A DNA stretch of 7,073 nucleotides. Origin: an uncultured Treponema sp. (GTDB lineage: Bacteria; Spirochaetota; Spirochaetia; Treponematales; Treponemataceae). The translations under genes and the position numbers were made by a program. Shown here in pieces: positions 1 to 6,560 of the stretch; the first letter of the stretch is position 1, and each line of letters begins with the position of its first letter. The notes below the pieces were generated by a model. It was not told the origin of the DNA. It worked only from the letters and a program-made list of their open reading frames with translations, and made no database searches. Location of the stretch: positions 1 through 7,073 of the forward strand of contig CALAEZ010000264.1 of assembly GCA_937891125.1 (NCBI GenBank), read 5' to 3'.

Positions 1-599
1 ACATACTGCTGATACAGTTTGGTGACAAGCGCTTTTCGAGCTTTGTCGGTGCTTGCTTCGGTAAATGCCGCTTCAAGCTCATTCCAATCTTCTTCGGTCG
101 TGTCAAGCGTGACAACCGATGGAACGGCAGCTCCATTGTTTTTCTGGTAGTACTGCGCAATCCCTCGGGAAAGCTCCGCGGTCAGCTTTGAAAGAAAATT
201 GTCCATATTTTCAAACAGAAAGCAAAAATGTGCCTCGTGCTTTAGCGTGTCGCGCAGTGCGCGCTCGATAAAGCGTTCGCTTTCGCCATCGTCAAGCATG
301 TCCTGCTCGTAGGCGGTGCGTGCGTTAAAAGCGAATTCGTCAATTGTTTTCTGGCAAAAGGAGTGAATCGTAAAAATGCTTGCGGTGTCTACGCTATCAA
401 GTTTGAGTGCGCTTCTGATGCGGTCTTTAAGTTCGCCAGCCGCTTTTTCGGTGTAGGTGACGATGAGAATTTTTTCGAGCGGAAGGCCGCGTGCTGTGAG
501 CTGTGTGACAAGCGAAATAATGGTGTGCGTTTTACCGGTTCCTGCCGACGCTTCTATGAACATATTATTGTCTGGATATTGCTTGCAGTATTCTTCCAT
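1..599 (-). CDS. recB: RecBCD enzyme subunit RecB, N-terminal part (runs off left edge)
   Basis: Partial gene with 199 complete codons visible. RecB is the 3'-5' SF1A helicase and nuclease subunit of exonuclease V, which resects double-strand breaks and loads RecA. Seen in the translation: residues 14-24 read FIEASAGTGKT, the RecB form of Walker A; residues 44-61 read ILIVTYTEKAAGELKDRI, the helicase Ia region; residues 75-84 read IFTIHSFCQK, the next conserved RecB block (E. coli has a near-identical VFTIHGFCQR). The ATG at 597-599 is chosen because the Walker A block begins about 16 residues later, as usual for RecB, and a GGAG lies 7 nt upstream. It starts 32 bp after the recC stop on the same strand, so the two are very likely co-transcribed. 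The remaining helicase motifs and the nuclease domain lie outside the window. UvrD/AddA-type helicases share the motifs, but the ASAGTGKT form and the recC neighbour favour RecB. Confidence 0.93.
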   Translation of the reverse strand, partial: MEEYCKQYPDNNMFIEASAGTGKTHTIISLVTQLTARGLPLEKILIVTYTEKAAGELKDRIRSALKLDSVDTASIFTIHSFCQKTIDEFAFNARTAYEQDMLDDGESERFIERALRDTLKHEAHFCFLFENMDNFLSKLTAELSRGIAQYYQKNNGAAVPSVVTLDTTEEDWNELEAAFTEASTDKARKALVTKLYQQY

Positions 600-606
600 G
601 CGTTTA

Positions 607-610
607 CTCC
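607..610 (-). promoter_or_regulatory. Shine-Dalgarno site of recB
   Basis: The minus strand reads GGAG here, followed by 7 nt (TAAACGC) and then the ATG. It lies in the 32-bp gap after the recC stop, so recB has its own ribosome site and need not depend on coupling from recC. The site supports the chosen start. Confidence 0.6.
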
Positions 611-631
611 GAGGTAGTTTTTTGATTCCCG

Positions 632-3600
632 CTACAGAAACAGGCAGCGCTTTTTTTGTGCAGCGCACGCCTTCTTCCAAAGGTCGCTAAAATCTGCTGG
701 TGTGTAGCCGATGTCTTTCATGGGGTCAAATAAATCCTTTTGCGGAAAATAGCGCCAGATGCCGCCTCCAACGTTGTCTTTAAGCTTAAGCTTGAGCTCA
801 AAAAGTGATTCTGGTGCAGGTTTTGTTTCATCTGCATACAGGTCAAACGGAACGCAGGTGCAGATTTTTTTTATGTAGGCATCTTCATACAGCGCATTAA
901 GCACAGTCCGCGCCTCTTCTGGCGTTACCGAAAAGGTTTTGAAGGTAGAAAAAAGCCCTGTTGCGCCTTTTTTTGCTGTTTTCCATGCACTGTGGCAGGC
1001 AACAAGCGTTACGCTAAGCGGCTCATTTTTGCTGAGAGCGACCGAAAGGGCGGTCAGGTAGCTTTTTAGATATGCCTTTGCCATCGTATCCTTTGGTTTT
1101 TTGCTGCCTGTAAGAATGGCAACAACGGTGAGTGCGCTGCCAGTTATCCAGTAGGGCTGTAGGTCGCCGGTGAGCATCCAGGGATGAGCATTTCCTTCAA
1201 TGCGAAGCTCGACTGAGCCACTGGGGACAAGCGTCTGTGGCTGTATGTCAAGCGCTGAAAGCTGCACGCAAATATTGCAAACCTCCTGCAGTGCGTCTCG
1301 CCAGGCTTTTTTTCCAAACGGCTCCTTTTCTGGAAGCACGCCCGCCTGATAGAGCGCCTCCTCTGTAGCGCTGCGTTCAAGGTACGGCTCGGCGTTTTCT
1401 ACGCTGAGCGTCTTTTCCGGCTCCTGTTTTTTTAACGCAAGCAAGGCGCGCGCATATGCGTTGATAACCTTTGCTTTTACCAGAGGCGAAAGTGTGATTG
1501 GCTCAAGCTCTGTTCGCTCTTCCGTTGCTTCTTCGCTCGTGTCCTTTGAAAACAGCGTTGTTATTCTAAACTGGAAGGGGTCGGTTAAAAAGGCGACAAG
1601 CGCAGAAAGGCTAACGCGGTCGGGCGGCGTTTTCTGCTCGTCTGCGCGCACTTGAGCGGCAGCGGCAGGTGCGGCTGTGCTGGGGATTGCGCTTGCTGGC
1701 TCCTGAGCGCTTGGTGGTGTGGGCGCCGCAGGTAAGTCTGCCTGCGCGCTTCCCTCGCTCGAAGAAAGCGTTTGTGGCAGTGCTCGGTTTAGCTGCAGGT
1801 AGTTTGTCTTATTTCTGATGGCGCGGCTTGTAAAGAGCTCGCTCCAGCTTCTTGTTTCATCAACCGTAAGCGCGGTGATGGCGCTTTCCGGTATCTGTGC
1901 AAAGCGCATAAGCTCGTTTACAACCGAGGAGCAGTAGAAGGTTTCGTCCTTTTGTAAATCGCTGTCGACATAGCTTACAAACAGCTCGTTTTCTGTTGCT
2001 AACAGCTGGCAGAGAAACGAATAGCGGTTTTTTGCGCTTACCGAATTGTCGCAAAGCCACGGCTCTGAAAAAGAGCGCAAGTCAAGATTGTTTTTGCGGT
2101 CAACGCCCGGAAATGCTTTTGAGTCAAGTCCAATGATAAATACGTATTTTGCTGGCAGAATACGGTTAGGCTGGAACGAAGCAAACGTAATGCCGCCGGT
2201 AAAGACAACGCTGTTGGTTCCCTGTGCTGCTTGTGCTGCCGCCTTGAGCGCAAGCGTCACACCTTTGAGCGAGAGCGTAGTAATCTGCTGGTGCAGGTCG
2301 AACAAAAGCGCCTGCCGGTCTAGCTCCTCGCAAATGTGGCGGTAGACAAGCTGCTCGTTTACCAGGCTTTGGTCAGCGTTGTCGGTATATAAAAGCCAGC
2401 TGTCAAAGAATGTGCGTATATAGCCAAGGTCATCCTGCGTAAGGCTCACGCTGCAAGGTGCGTTTGTGCTGCCTGCTGTGTTTGCGCCTCCAGCTGTCTG
2501 CGCGCCACCAGATGCGTTTGCGCCTCCAGCAGGGGAAGAGGGGGTATTTGTTTTTTCGGCAAAATAGTGGAGCGCGTTTTCAAGGCTTTCGATGCAGGCG
2601 ACAAAGCGCTCAAGCGTGCTGTCATCTGCTGTTTCAAAGTCGCTGTAGGGAATAATAAGCGCGCCGTTGCTTTCAGTAACAGGCTTTTCGGTGAGGCGTG
2701 AAAGCAGCAGGCGCTTTACGCCTTGCGTCCAGTCGTCCGTGCCGTTGTGCGTGCGGTACAGGTGCATTGCCTCGACCCACGAAAGCCAGGTGTCAGCCAT
2801 GCGTGGCGTTATGCCGCGGACGCGCTGCACAAACGGAGAGCGCACGAGCGAAAAAAAGTCTGGCCGTGAAATGCTTTTTTTCTCAAGTATGGCAATAAGC
2901 GTGTGAAGCGCGGTGCACACTTGTGACGCCGTTGACGACAGATCCAGGATGCGGTAGGGCACAGAAGGAAAGTGCGAGGAAAAGCGCTCTGCGTTTTCGT
3001 CAAATACCTCAAGAATTGCCGTGCGGTAGCTTGCAATGTCGGGGGCGAGCACTAAAATGTCGCTTTGGAGCACTGGCGGCGTTCCGTTCTTTGGCGCAGA
3101 AGAAAGCAGTGCGCAGATTTTTGAATGAACGTATTCGATTTCACGGATTTTAGAGGCAGCCTTTGTTATATGCGTGTGGGCGCTGATTTTTTTGAGGAGC
3201 GGAAGCACGCACTCGCGTGACGCGCCTGATTTTTTTTGACTCCAGGACGCCCACCAGCTGATGTTTTCGCTTCCAAATGCGCTCCAATGCGTTATGATGG
3301 CAGCTTCTTCTGTGTTTGGCGCAGCGTCGGCTTGTGTCGGAGCTGGTACGAGTGCGGTGCTGATCGGCTGCTCGCTTCCCTGCAGGTAGACTTTGAGCAG
3401 ATGCTCGCGCGAGAAAGCCTGCAAAATGGTGCGGTGTAGCTGTCCCATGCCGGAAAAGCCAAAAAGGTAGACGGGAGCGCGCAGCTTGCAGCTAAAGATG
3501 CGACCGTTTTTGGGGTGTGTAAGCCGCTCGGTAAAGACTGCGCCGAGCGTCGCATAGGTTGCACCGTGCGTGGTAAGCGGTGAAGCGAGTAAATCGTTGT

Positions 3601-4198
3601 AGAGTTTTCGCTGCCAGCTTTCTAAAGCGACGCCTGAGGCGCCAAAAAATGTGCTTCCGTTTTTCCAGGCGTTTACAACGCCAGCGACCTCCGTTGGGTG
3701 GTAGTTTGCAGGACGAGTCGTTTCGTAGTCGATAAGAAGCGCTGCAAGCTGCTCAGAAAAATCGTACAGGTGTATCTCATTTACCGTGCCATCCTCTTGC
3801 TCTATATACGCATTTACTTCCTCAGAGCCGAGCGTTTTATAATAGGGTACGTTATCTTCAGTAACAGACGGGAGCTTTGCTACCAGCAGGTCGCAGAGAA
3901 GCTCGGTCGAGAGCTTTTTTACGCCACGGTCGGTAAGCATGGAAAATAAAAAGTTTTCGGTTGCCAGACATGCAAGATTCATAATTGCGCCGTTTTTTCC
4001 TGCATCTGATTTCAGCCAAAACTGGCGGAACCACTGCTCAACCTTGCGGTCAGAAAAAAGCACGACAGGAGATTCAAACGGAGTTTTCCAGGCTGCTTGT
4101 ATGTCTAAAATCATTTCCTCTGCGAGGCTCGTGAGATTCCAGCTTGTGTGCAGCTCACAGCCTGTTTGCGCGTTTTGTTCTGTCGGTGCGGTTTCCAT
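632..4198 (-). CDS. recC: RecBCD enzyme subunit RecC
   Basis: Complete 1188-residue protein (E. coli RecC is 1122). RecC is the helicase-fold subunit without ATPase activity that splits the duplex and, in E. coli, scans for Chi. Blocks resembling E. coli RecC, in order: residues 45-90 (VVLFSDRKVEQWFRQF onward, the early VVVQSPGMAQWL-type block); about 240-275 (VYLFGFSGMGQLHRTIL, like LHIFGISALPPVYLQAL); about 379-425 (SDILVLAPDIASYRTAI, then VPYRILDLSS); about 665-770 (GGITFASFQPNRILPAKYVF, IIGLDSKAFPGV, then RYSFLCQLLATENELFVSY, like the CLLGMNDGVYPR region); and 862 onward (VSLSALVAFLTDPFQFRITT then LEPITLSPL, like the LLRFWRHPVRAFF and EPFILEGL region). Walker motifs are absent, as expected. 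Two low-complexity insertions occur: a Gly/Ala hexapeptide repeat (557-580) and an Ala/Pro linker (812-859) just before the C-terminal domain. ATG 4196-4198 has an AGAGG site 5 nt upstream. AddB is the main alternative; no C-terminal FeS cysteine set or Walker A was seen, so RecC is preferred. Confidence 0.93.
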   Translation of the reverse strand: METAPTEQNAQTGCELHTSWNLTSLAEEMILDIQAAWKTPFESPVVLFSDRKVEQWFRQFWLKSDAGKNGAIMNLACLATENFLFSMLTDRGVKKLSTELLCDLLVAKLPSVTEDNVPYYKTLGSEEVNAYIEQEDGTVNEIHLYDFSEQLAALLIDYETTRPANYHPTEVAGVVNAWKNGSTFFGASGVALESWQRKLYNDLLASPLTTHGATYATLGAVFTERLTHPKNGRIFSCKLRAPVYLFGFSGMGQLHRTILQAFSREHLLKVYLQGSEQPISTALVPAPTQADAAPNTEEAAIITHWSAFGSENISWWASWSQKKSGASRECVLPLLKKISAHTHITKAASKIREIEYVHSKICALLSSAPKNGTPPVLQSDILVLAPDIASYRTAILEVFDENAERFSSHFPSVPYRILDLSSTASQVCTALHTLIAILEKKSISRPDFFSLVRSPFVQRVRGITPRMADTWLSWVEAMHLYRTHNGTDDWTQGVKRLLLSRLTEKPVTESNGALIIPYSDFETADDSTLERFVACIESLENALHYFAEKTNTPSSPAGGANASGGAQTAGGANTAGSTNAPCSVSLTQDDLGYIRTFFDSWLLYTDNADQSLVNEQLVYRHICEELDRQALLFDLHQQITTLSLKGVTLALKAAAQAAQGTNSVVFTGGITFASFQPNRILPAKYVFIIGLDSKAFPGVDRKNNLDLRSFSEPWLCDNSVSAKNRYSFLCQLLATENELFVSYVDSDLQKDETFYCSSVVNELMRFAQIPESAITALTVDETRSWSELFTSRAIRNKTNYLQLNRALPQTLSSSEGSAQADLPAAPTPPSAQEPASAIPSTAAPAAAAQVRADEQKTPPDRVSLSALVAFLTDPFQFRITTLFSKDTSEEATEERTELEPITLSPLVKAKVINAYARALLALKKQEPEKTLSVENAEPYLERSATEEALYQAGVLPEKEPFGKKAWRDALQEVCNICVQLSALDIQPQTLVPSGSVELRIEGNAHPWMLTGDLQPYWITGSALTVVAILTGSKKPKDTMAKAYLKSYLTALSVALSKNEPLSVTLVACHSAWKTAKKGATGLFSTFKTFSVTPEEARTVLNALYEDAYIKKICTCVPFDLYADETKPAPESLFELKLKLKDNVGGGIWRYFPQKDLFDPMKDIGYTPADFSDLWKKACAAQKKRCLFL
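2459..2530 (-). repeat. Tandem 18-bp repeat (4 units) inside recC, encoding Gly/Ala hexapeptides
   Basis: Seventy-two bases form four in-frame 18-bp units. In protein order (residues 557-580) they read AGGANA, SGGAQT, AGGANT and AGSTNA. The first three share the pattern [A/S]GGA[N/Q][A/T] and the fourth is more diverged. The tract is preceded by a Ser/Pro run (TPSSP) and sits between the conserved helicase-like blocks, so it is probably a flexible surface loop. Because the unit is a multiple of three, gain or loss of units would keep the reading frame. The units differ at several bases, so the array is not freshly expanded. Confidence 0.8.
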
Positions 4199-4203
4199 AA
4201 AAG

Positions 4204-4208
4204 CCTCT
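4204..4208 (-). promoter_or_regulatory. Shine-Dalgarno site of recC
   Basis: The minus strand reads AGAGG, followed by 5 nt and then the recC ATG. It confirms the start at 4198. Confidence 0.6.
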
Positions 4209-4226
4209 TTGGTTGGTACTGCTGCT

Positions 4227-4235
4227 ACTATAGCA
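4227..4235 (-). promoter_or_regulatory. Extended -10 promoter element for recC(B)
   Basis: The minus strand reads TGCTATAGT: a TATAGT hexamer (5/6 to TATAAT) with the TGn extension. No good -35 hexamer lies 16-18 nt upstream, which is tolerated by extended -10 promoters in general. Predicted transcription start is near 4220, giving a leader of about 22 nt containing the AGAGG site. Prediction only. Confidence 0.45.
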
Positions 4236-4277
4236 TAAAGCGCGTTTGGCAGGTAGCCCTTTTTGTGGCATTCGCGG

Positions 4278-4283
4278 TATAAT
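4278..4283 (+). promoter_or_regulatory. Perfect -10 box (TATAAT) just upstream of the exporter gene
   Basis: TATAAT ends 6 nt before the ATG at 4290, so the usual start point (about 7 nt past the box) would fall on or next to the A of the ATG. No Shine-Dalgarno sequence is visible in the preceding 30 nt. Together these suggest a leaderless transcript. No -35 hexamer is visible at normal spacing and there is no TGn extension, so the promoter call is moderate to weak. Confidence 0.4.
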
Positions 4284-4289
4284 CAGCAC

Positions 4290-6050
4290 ATGGCAAAAGT
4301 TCGTTCATTACTCAGCGGCTTAGAGCATAAGTACGCCGCTTTTTCTATTCTGTCGCCGTTTTTGATGGTGGGCGAAGTCTGCATGGAAATGATTATTCCG
4401 ATGATTATGGCGCGCATTATTGACGTGGGCATTGCTGGTCACGATGTAGCGTATGTGGTACGCATGGGGCTTTTAATGGTGTGTGCAGCGCTGTTTTCGC
4501 TTACCTGTGGCATGAGCTGTGGTAGAGTTGCATCGGTAGCAGCTCAGGGCTTTTCAAAGAACCTGCGCCGCAAGCTGTTTTCTCAGGTGCAGACCTTTTC
4601 GTTTTCTAACATGGATACATTCGGCACCGGCTCGCTTGTCACGCGTCTTACCACCGATGTGACCAATCTACAGAATCTGTATCAGAACGTTATCCGCGGC
4701 ATGGTCAGAAGCCCGCTTATGCTGATTACCGGTACAGTGATGGCCTGCCTTTTGAACCTGCGCCTAGCAACCATTTTTTTTGTAACGATTCCTGTTCTTG
4801 GCGCTGTCCTTACGATTATTTCGGTAAGTGCCTATCCGCGCTTCCAGCTCATGTTTACGCGCTACGATGAGCTCAATAACACGGTGCAGGAAAACCTGCG
4901 GGCAATTCGGGTGGTAAAGACCTTTGTGCGAGAGGGCTACGAAAACGAAAAATTTGACACTGTGTGTGACCGCTTGCGTGACACGCAGGTGCAGGCTGAA
5001 AAAATCGTCATATTAAATGCTCCGCTCATGCAGCTTTCAATCTACTCGTGCATTATCGCCGTGCTGTGGTTTGGCGGCAACATGATAATTCACGGCTCCA
5101 TGCTGACCGGTGAGCTGATTAGCTTTATCACGTATATCACGCAGATTTTGATGTCGCTTATGATGCTCAGCATGATTTTTGTGCAGATTATCTTGAGCCG
5201 CGCCTCGATGAATCGAATTCTTGAGGTGCTGAACGAGGTGCCAGAAATTACAAGCCCTGACGGAACGGTTTTTGGCTATGCACCTGAAGGCAGTACCAGC
5301 GTTTCTGTTGTCAAAGACGGCTCGATTGACTTTAATCACGTGTATTTTAGCTACCTGCATGACAAAAATAATTGCGTGCTCACCGATATTGACGTGCATA
5401 TCCCTAGCGGTGCCACGGTTGGCATAATTGGCGGTACCGGCTCTTCAAAGTCGACGCTTGTGCAGCTCTTGCCACGCTTATACGATGCGCTTTCTGGAAG
5501 CGTGCAGGTCGGCGGCGTAGACGTGAAACAGTATAATCTTGCCTCTCTTCGGGATGCGGTAAGCATGGTGCTGCAAAAAAATGTGCTTTTTTCTGGAACA
5601 ATTCGCGATAATTTGCGCTGGGGAGACGAAAACGCCAGCGATGAAGTGCTGTACGCCGCCTGTCGCGATGCGTGCGCTGACGAGTTTGTGCGCTCGCTTC
5701 CAGATGGCTATGATACGATGCTCGGGCAAGGCGGTGTGAACTTGAGCGGCGGGCAAAAGCAGCGTCTGTGTATTGCACGCGCCTTAGTCAAAAAACCGAA
5801 GATTTTGATTTTAGATGACAGTACCAGCGCGTGCGACACGGCAACCGATGCGCATATCCGTGCTGCGCTTAAAGAAGCGCTTCCTGGCACGACAAAGCTG
5901 ATTATTGCCCAGCGCATTGCAAGCGTGCAAGACTCAGACCTAATTATCGTGCTGAACGATGGTCGCATTGCTGGTCTGGGGACGCACGATGCGCTTTTGG
6001 CTTCAAACGAAATTTACCGCGAGGTGTATGCTTCACAAAACAAAAAATAG
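4290..6050 (+). CDS. ABC exporter half-transporter, degenerate-site subunit of a heterodimeric multidrug/lipid-type pump
   Basis: A 586-residue inner-membrane protein in the type IV (MsbA/MdlB-like) exporter layout. Hydrophobic segments lie near residues 17-40, 52-76, 141-157, 158-178, 245-266 and 276-302, followed by a nucleotide-binding domain from about 345. ABC motifs seen: A-loop Tyr near 355; Walker A 381-389 (GGTGSSKST, Ser where the motif usually has Gly); Q-loop Gln 429; intact signature LSGGQ at 485-489; Walker B ILILD 505-509 followed by Asp 510 instead of the catalytic Glu; D-loop SACD 513-516; switch residue Gln 541 instead of His. Asp plus Gln with an intact LSGGQ is the pattern of the TM287-type subunit in TM287/288-like heterodimers, so it should need a partner with the competent site. 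None is encoded here. ATG 4290 is chosen over an in-frame TTG at 4263 because of length and the TATAAT context. The substrate cannot be told from sequence. Confidence 0.92.
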   Translation: MAKVRSLLSGLEHKYAAFSILSPFLMVGEVCMEMIIPMIMARIIDVGIAGHDVAYVVRMGLLMVCAALFSLTCGMSCGRVASVAAQGFSKNLRRKLFSQVQTFSFSNMDTFGTGSLVTRLTTDVTNLQNLYQNVIRGMVRSPLMLITGTVMACLLNLRLATIFFVTIPVLGAVLTIISVSAYPRFQLMFTRYDELNNTVQENLRAIRVVKTFVREGYENEKFDTVCDRLRDTQVQAEKIVILNAPLMQLSIYSCIIAVLWFGGNMIIHGSMLTGELISFITYITQILMSLMMLSMIFVQIILSRASMNRILEVLNEVPEITSPDGTVFGYAPEGSTSVSVVKDGSIDFNHVYFSYLHDKNNCVLTDIDVHIPSGATVGIIGGTGSSKSTLVQLLPRLYDALSGSVQVGGVDVKQYNLASLRDAVSMVLQKNVLFSGTIRDNLRWGDENASDEVLYAACRDACADEFVRSLPDGYDTMLGQGGVNLSGGQKQRLCIARALVKKPKILILDDSTSACDTATDAHIRAALKEALPGTTKLIIAQRIASVQDSDLIIVLNDGRIAGLGTHDALLASNEIYREVYASQNKK

Positions 6051-6134
6051 TCGCGGCCCCTTTTACCGTGCACTGTGGCGTAGAACTCAACTGCGACTTT
6101 CTGCCGCACACGCTGACCGCTTCAAGATAAAAAA
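6051..6134. other. Exporter 3' flank, no gene seen
   Basis: No coding signal and no convincing intrinsic terminator. A weak pairing AGTCGC (6049-6054) with GCGACT (6093-6098) has a 38-nt loop and only three following T, so I do not call it a terminator. A 9-bp direct repeat GTGGCGTAG (6075-6083) recurs inside the inverted-repeat element at 6316-6324. Confidence 0.5.
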
Positions 6135-6192
6135 GGGGATGACCAATAAGTATTGTCATGCCGTATTCGTAACGAAGTTTCGAACGACTTGA

Positions 6193-6243
6193 CCTGCCTG
6201 ACCTGCCTTGCCGCCTGCCTGACGGCAGGTCAGGCAGGCGGCA
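6193..6243. repeat. Two mutually exclusive 15-bp perfect hairpins
   Basis: Hairpin A pairs CCTGCCTGACCTGCC (6193-6207) with 6224-6238 around a 16-nt loop. Hairpin B pairs TGCCGCCTGCCTGAC (6209-6223) with 6229-6243 around the 5-nt loop GGCAG. Both are perfect and GC-rich, and both use bases 6229-6238, so only one can form at a time. The left side also has a tandem GACCTGCCT (6191-6199 and 6200-6208). No T-run follows on the plus strand, so these are not ordinary intrinsic terminators. Confidence 0.8.
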
Positions 6244-6257
6244 GTCAGGTTTCGGCA

Positions 6258-6279
6258 TCTACGCTGTATATAGTGTAGA
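6258..6279. repeat. Small hairpin inside the element
   Basis: TCTACGCT (6258-6265) pairs with AGTGTAGA (6272-6279) with one G-T wobble and the 6-nt loop GTATAT. It links the two halves of the larger inverted-repeat element. Confidence 0.55.
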
Positions 6280-6280
6280 G

Positions 6281-6334
6281 ATTCCGAAACGCACGAGCGT
6301 AGCTAGCGTGCGGTCGTGGCGTAGCGTTCGGAAT
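6281..6334. repeat. Nested inverted repeat with inner hairpin
   Basis: An outer stem ATTCCGAA (6281-6288) pairs with TTCGGAAT (6327-6334). Inside it CGCACG (6290-6295) pairs with CGTGCG (6307-6312). The paired ATTCCGAA/TTCGGAAT plus the flanking ATGAC resemble the short palindromic units common in bacterial intergenic repeats. Confidence 0.6.
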
Positions 6335-6386
6335 GACGCTATGCTACGAACTTATTAGTCAGCCCCATCTTTAAATTCTTTGTTGG

Positions 6387-6421
6387 GGAATTGTGTTAGC
6401 AATTCCGAAGGAGCCTTCGGA
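6387..6421. repeat. Second palindrome cluster between the convergent genes
   Basis: GGAATTG (6387-6393) pairs with CAATTCC (6400-6406) around a 6-nt loop. Overlapping it, TCCGAAGG (6404-6411) pairs with CCTTCGGA (6414-6421). The two share bases 6404-6406 and so compete. A further GGAATTC at 6433-6439 could also pair with AATTCC. Neither stem is followed by a T-run on either strand, so a terminator role is unproven. Confidence 0.55.
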
Positions 6422-6485
6422 TCGTTCTGTGTGGAATTCTGCAAGGTCTTTCATAATCAAATTTTACAACTAATATGAGTAAACT

Positions 6486-6560
6486 CTATTCAGACCAAGT
6501 ATACGAAGCTGCATTACTAAAATCAGAGGTTTTAGAAGATGAAGAATAGCTGTTTGCAGA
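6486..6560 (-). pseudogene. Stranded 3' tail of the FN3-module gene beyond an in-frame TAA
   Basis: Directly after the TAA at 6561-6563 the same frame continues for 24 codons (SANSYSSSSKTSDFSNAASY then TWSE) to TAG at 6486-6488. This tail aligns with the end of the preceding module in the same gene (KAADGSLSSSGTSDFSDSAS then CAFTYTE), sharing SSS, TSDFS and AS at matching positions. It therefore looks like formerly translated sequence cut off by a nonsense change. The TAA sits where the earlier module has AAA (Lys), a single A-to-T difference. Read-through or a sequencing error are the alternatives. Confidence 0.75.

Larger units (their letters stand above)
6135..6366. repeat. 232-bp intergenic element with terminal inverted repeats (MITE- or ERIC-like)
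   Basis: The left end GGGGATGACCAATAAGTA (6135-6152) matches the reverse complement of the right end (6349-6366, GGGGCTGACTAATAAGTT) at 15 of 18 bases. Further in, GTCATGCCG (6155-6163) matches the reverse complement of CGGAATGAC (6329-6337) at 8 of 9. The interior is built almost entirely of smaller palindromes and has no credible ORF. It lies between convergent genes, a typical site for short palindromic intergenic repeats. I see no clear target-site duplication: the left flank is ATAAAAAA and the right flank ATCTTTAA. It could be a non-autonomous transposon relic, a REP/ERIC-like family member, or a bidirectional 3'-end structure. Confidence 0.7.

Noticed and set aside
1..4198. High frequency of GCGCTT/AAGCGC words as a Chi-like signal
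   Set aside because: They follow Ala-Leu codon choice (GCG CTT) and occur in the exporter gene too. No strand or spacing pattern beyond codon usage was visible by eye.
4774..4781. T8 tract in the exporter (with similar 8-base tracts in recC at 865-872 and 3230-3237) as phase-variation sites
   Set aside because: All tracts are in frame as given, short for slippage-driven switching, and in genes not expected to be phase variable. They are more likely explained by Lys/Phe codons.
6193..6243. Strong GC-rich hairpins as an intrinsic terminator for the exporter gene
   Set aside because: No T-run follows on the plus strand; the sequence after the stem is GTCAGGTTTCGG. The same holds for the stem at 6404-6421.
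6191..6249. CRISPR-like array because of repeated CCTGCC words
   Set aside because: The repeats are 8-9 bp, lie directly next to each other and are palindromic. There are no unique spacers and no cas genes.
6370..6452. Short minus-strand ORF starting MKDLAEFHTERSEGSFGIAN
   Set aside because: It is only about 27 codons, has no ribosome site I can see, and is read straight through the palindrome cluster. It looks like chance translation of repeat sequence.
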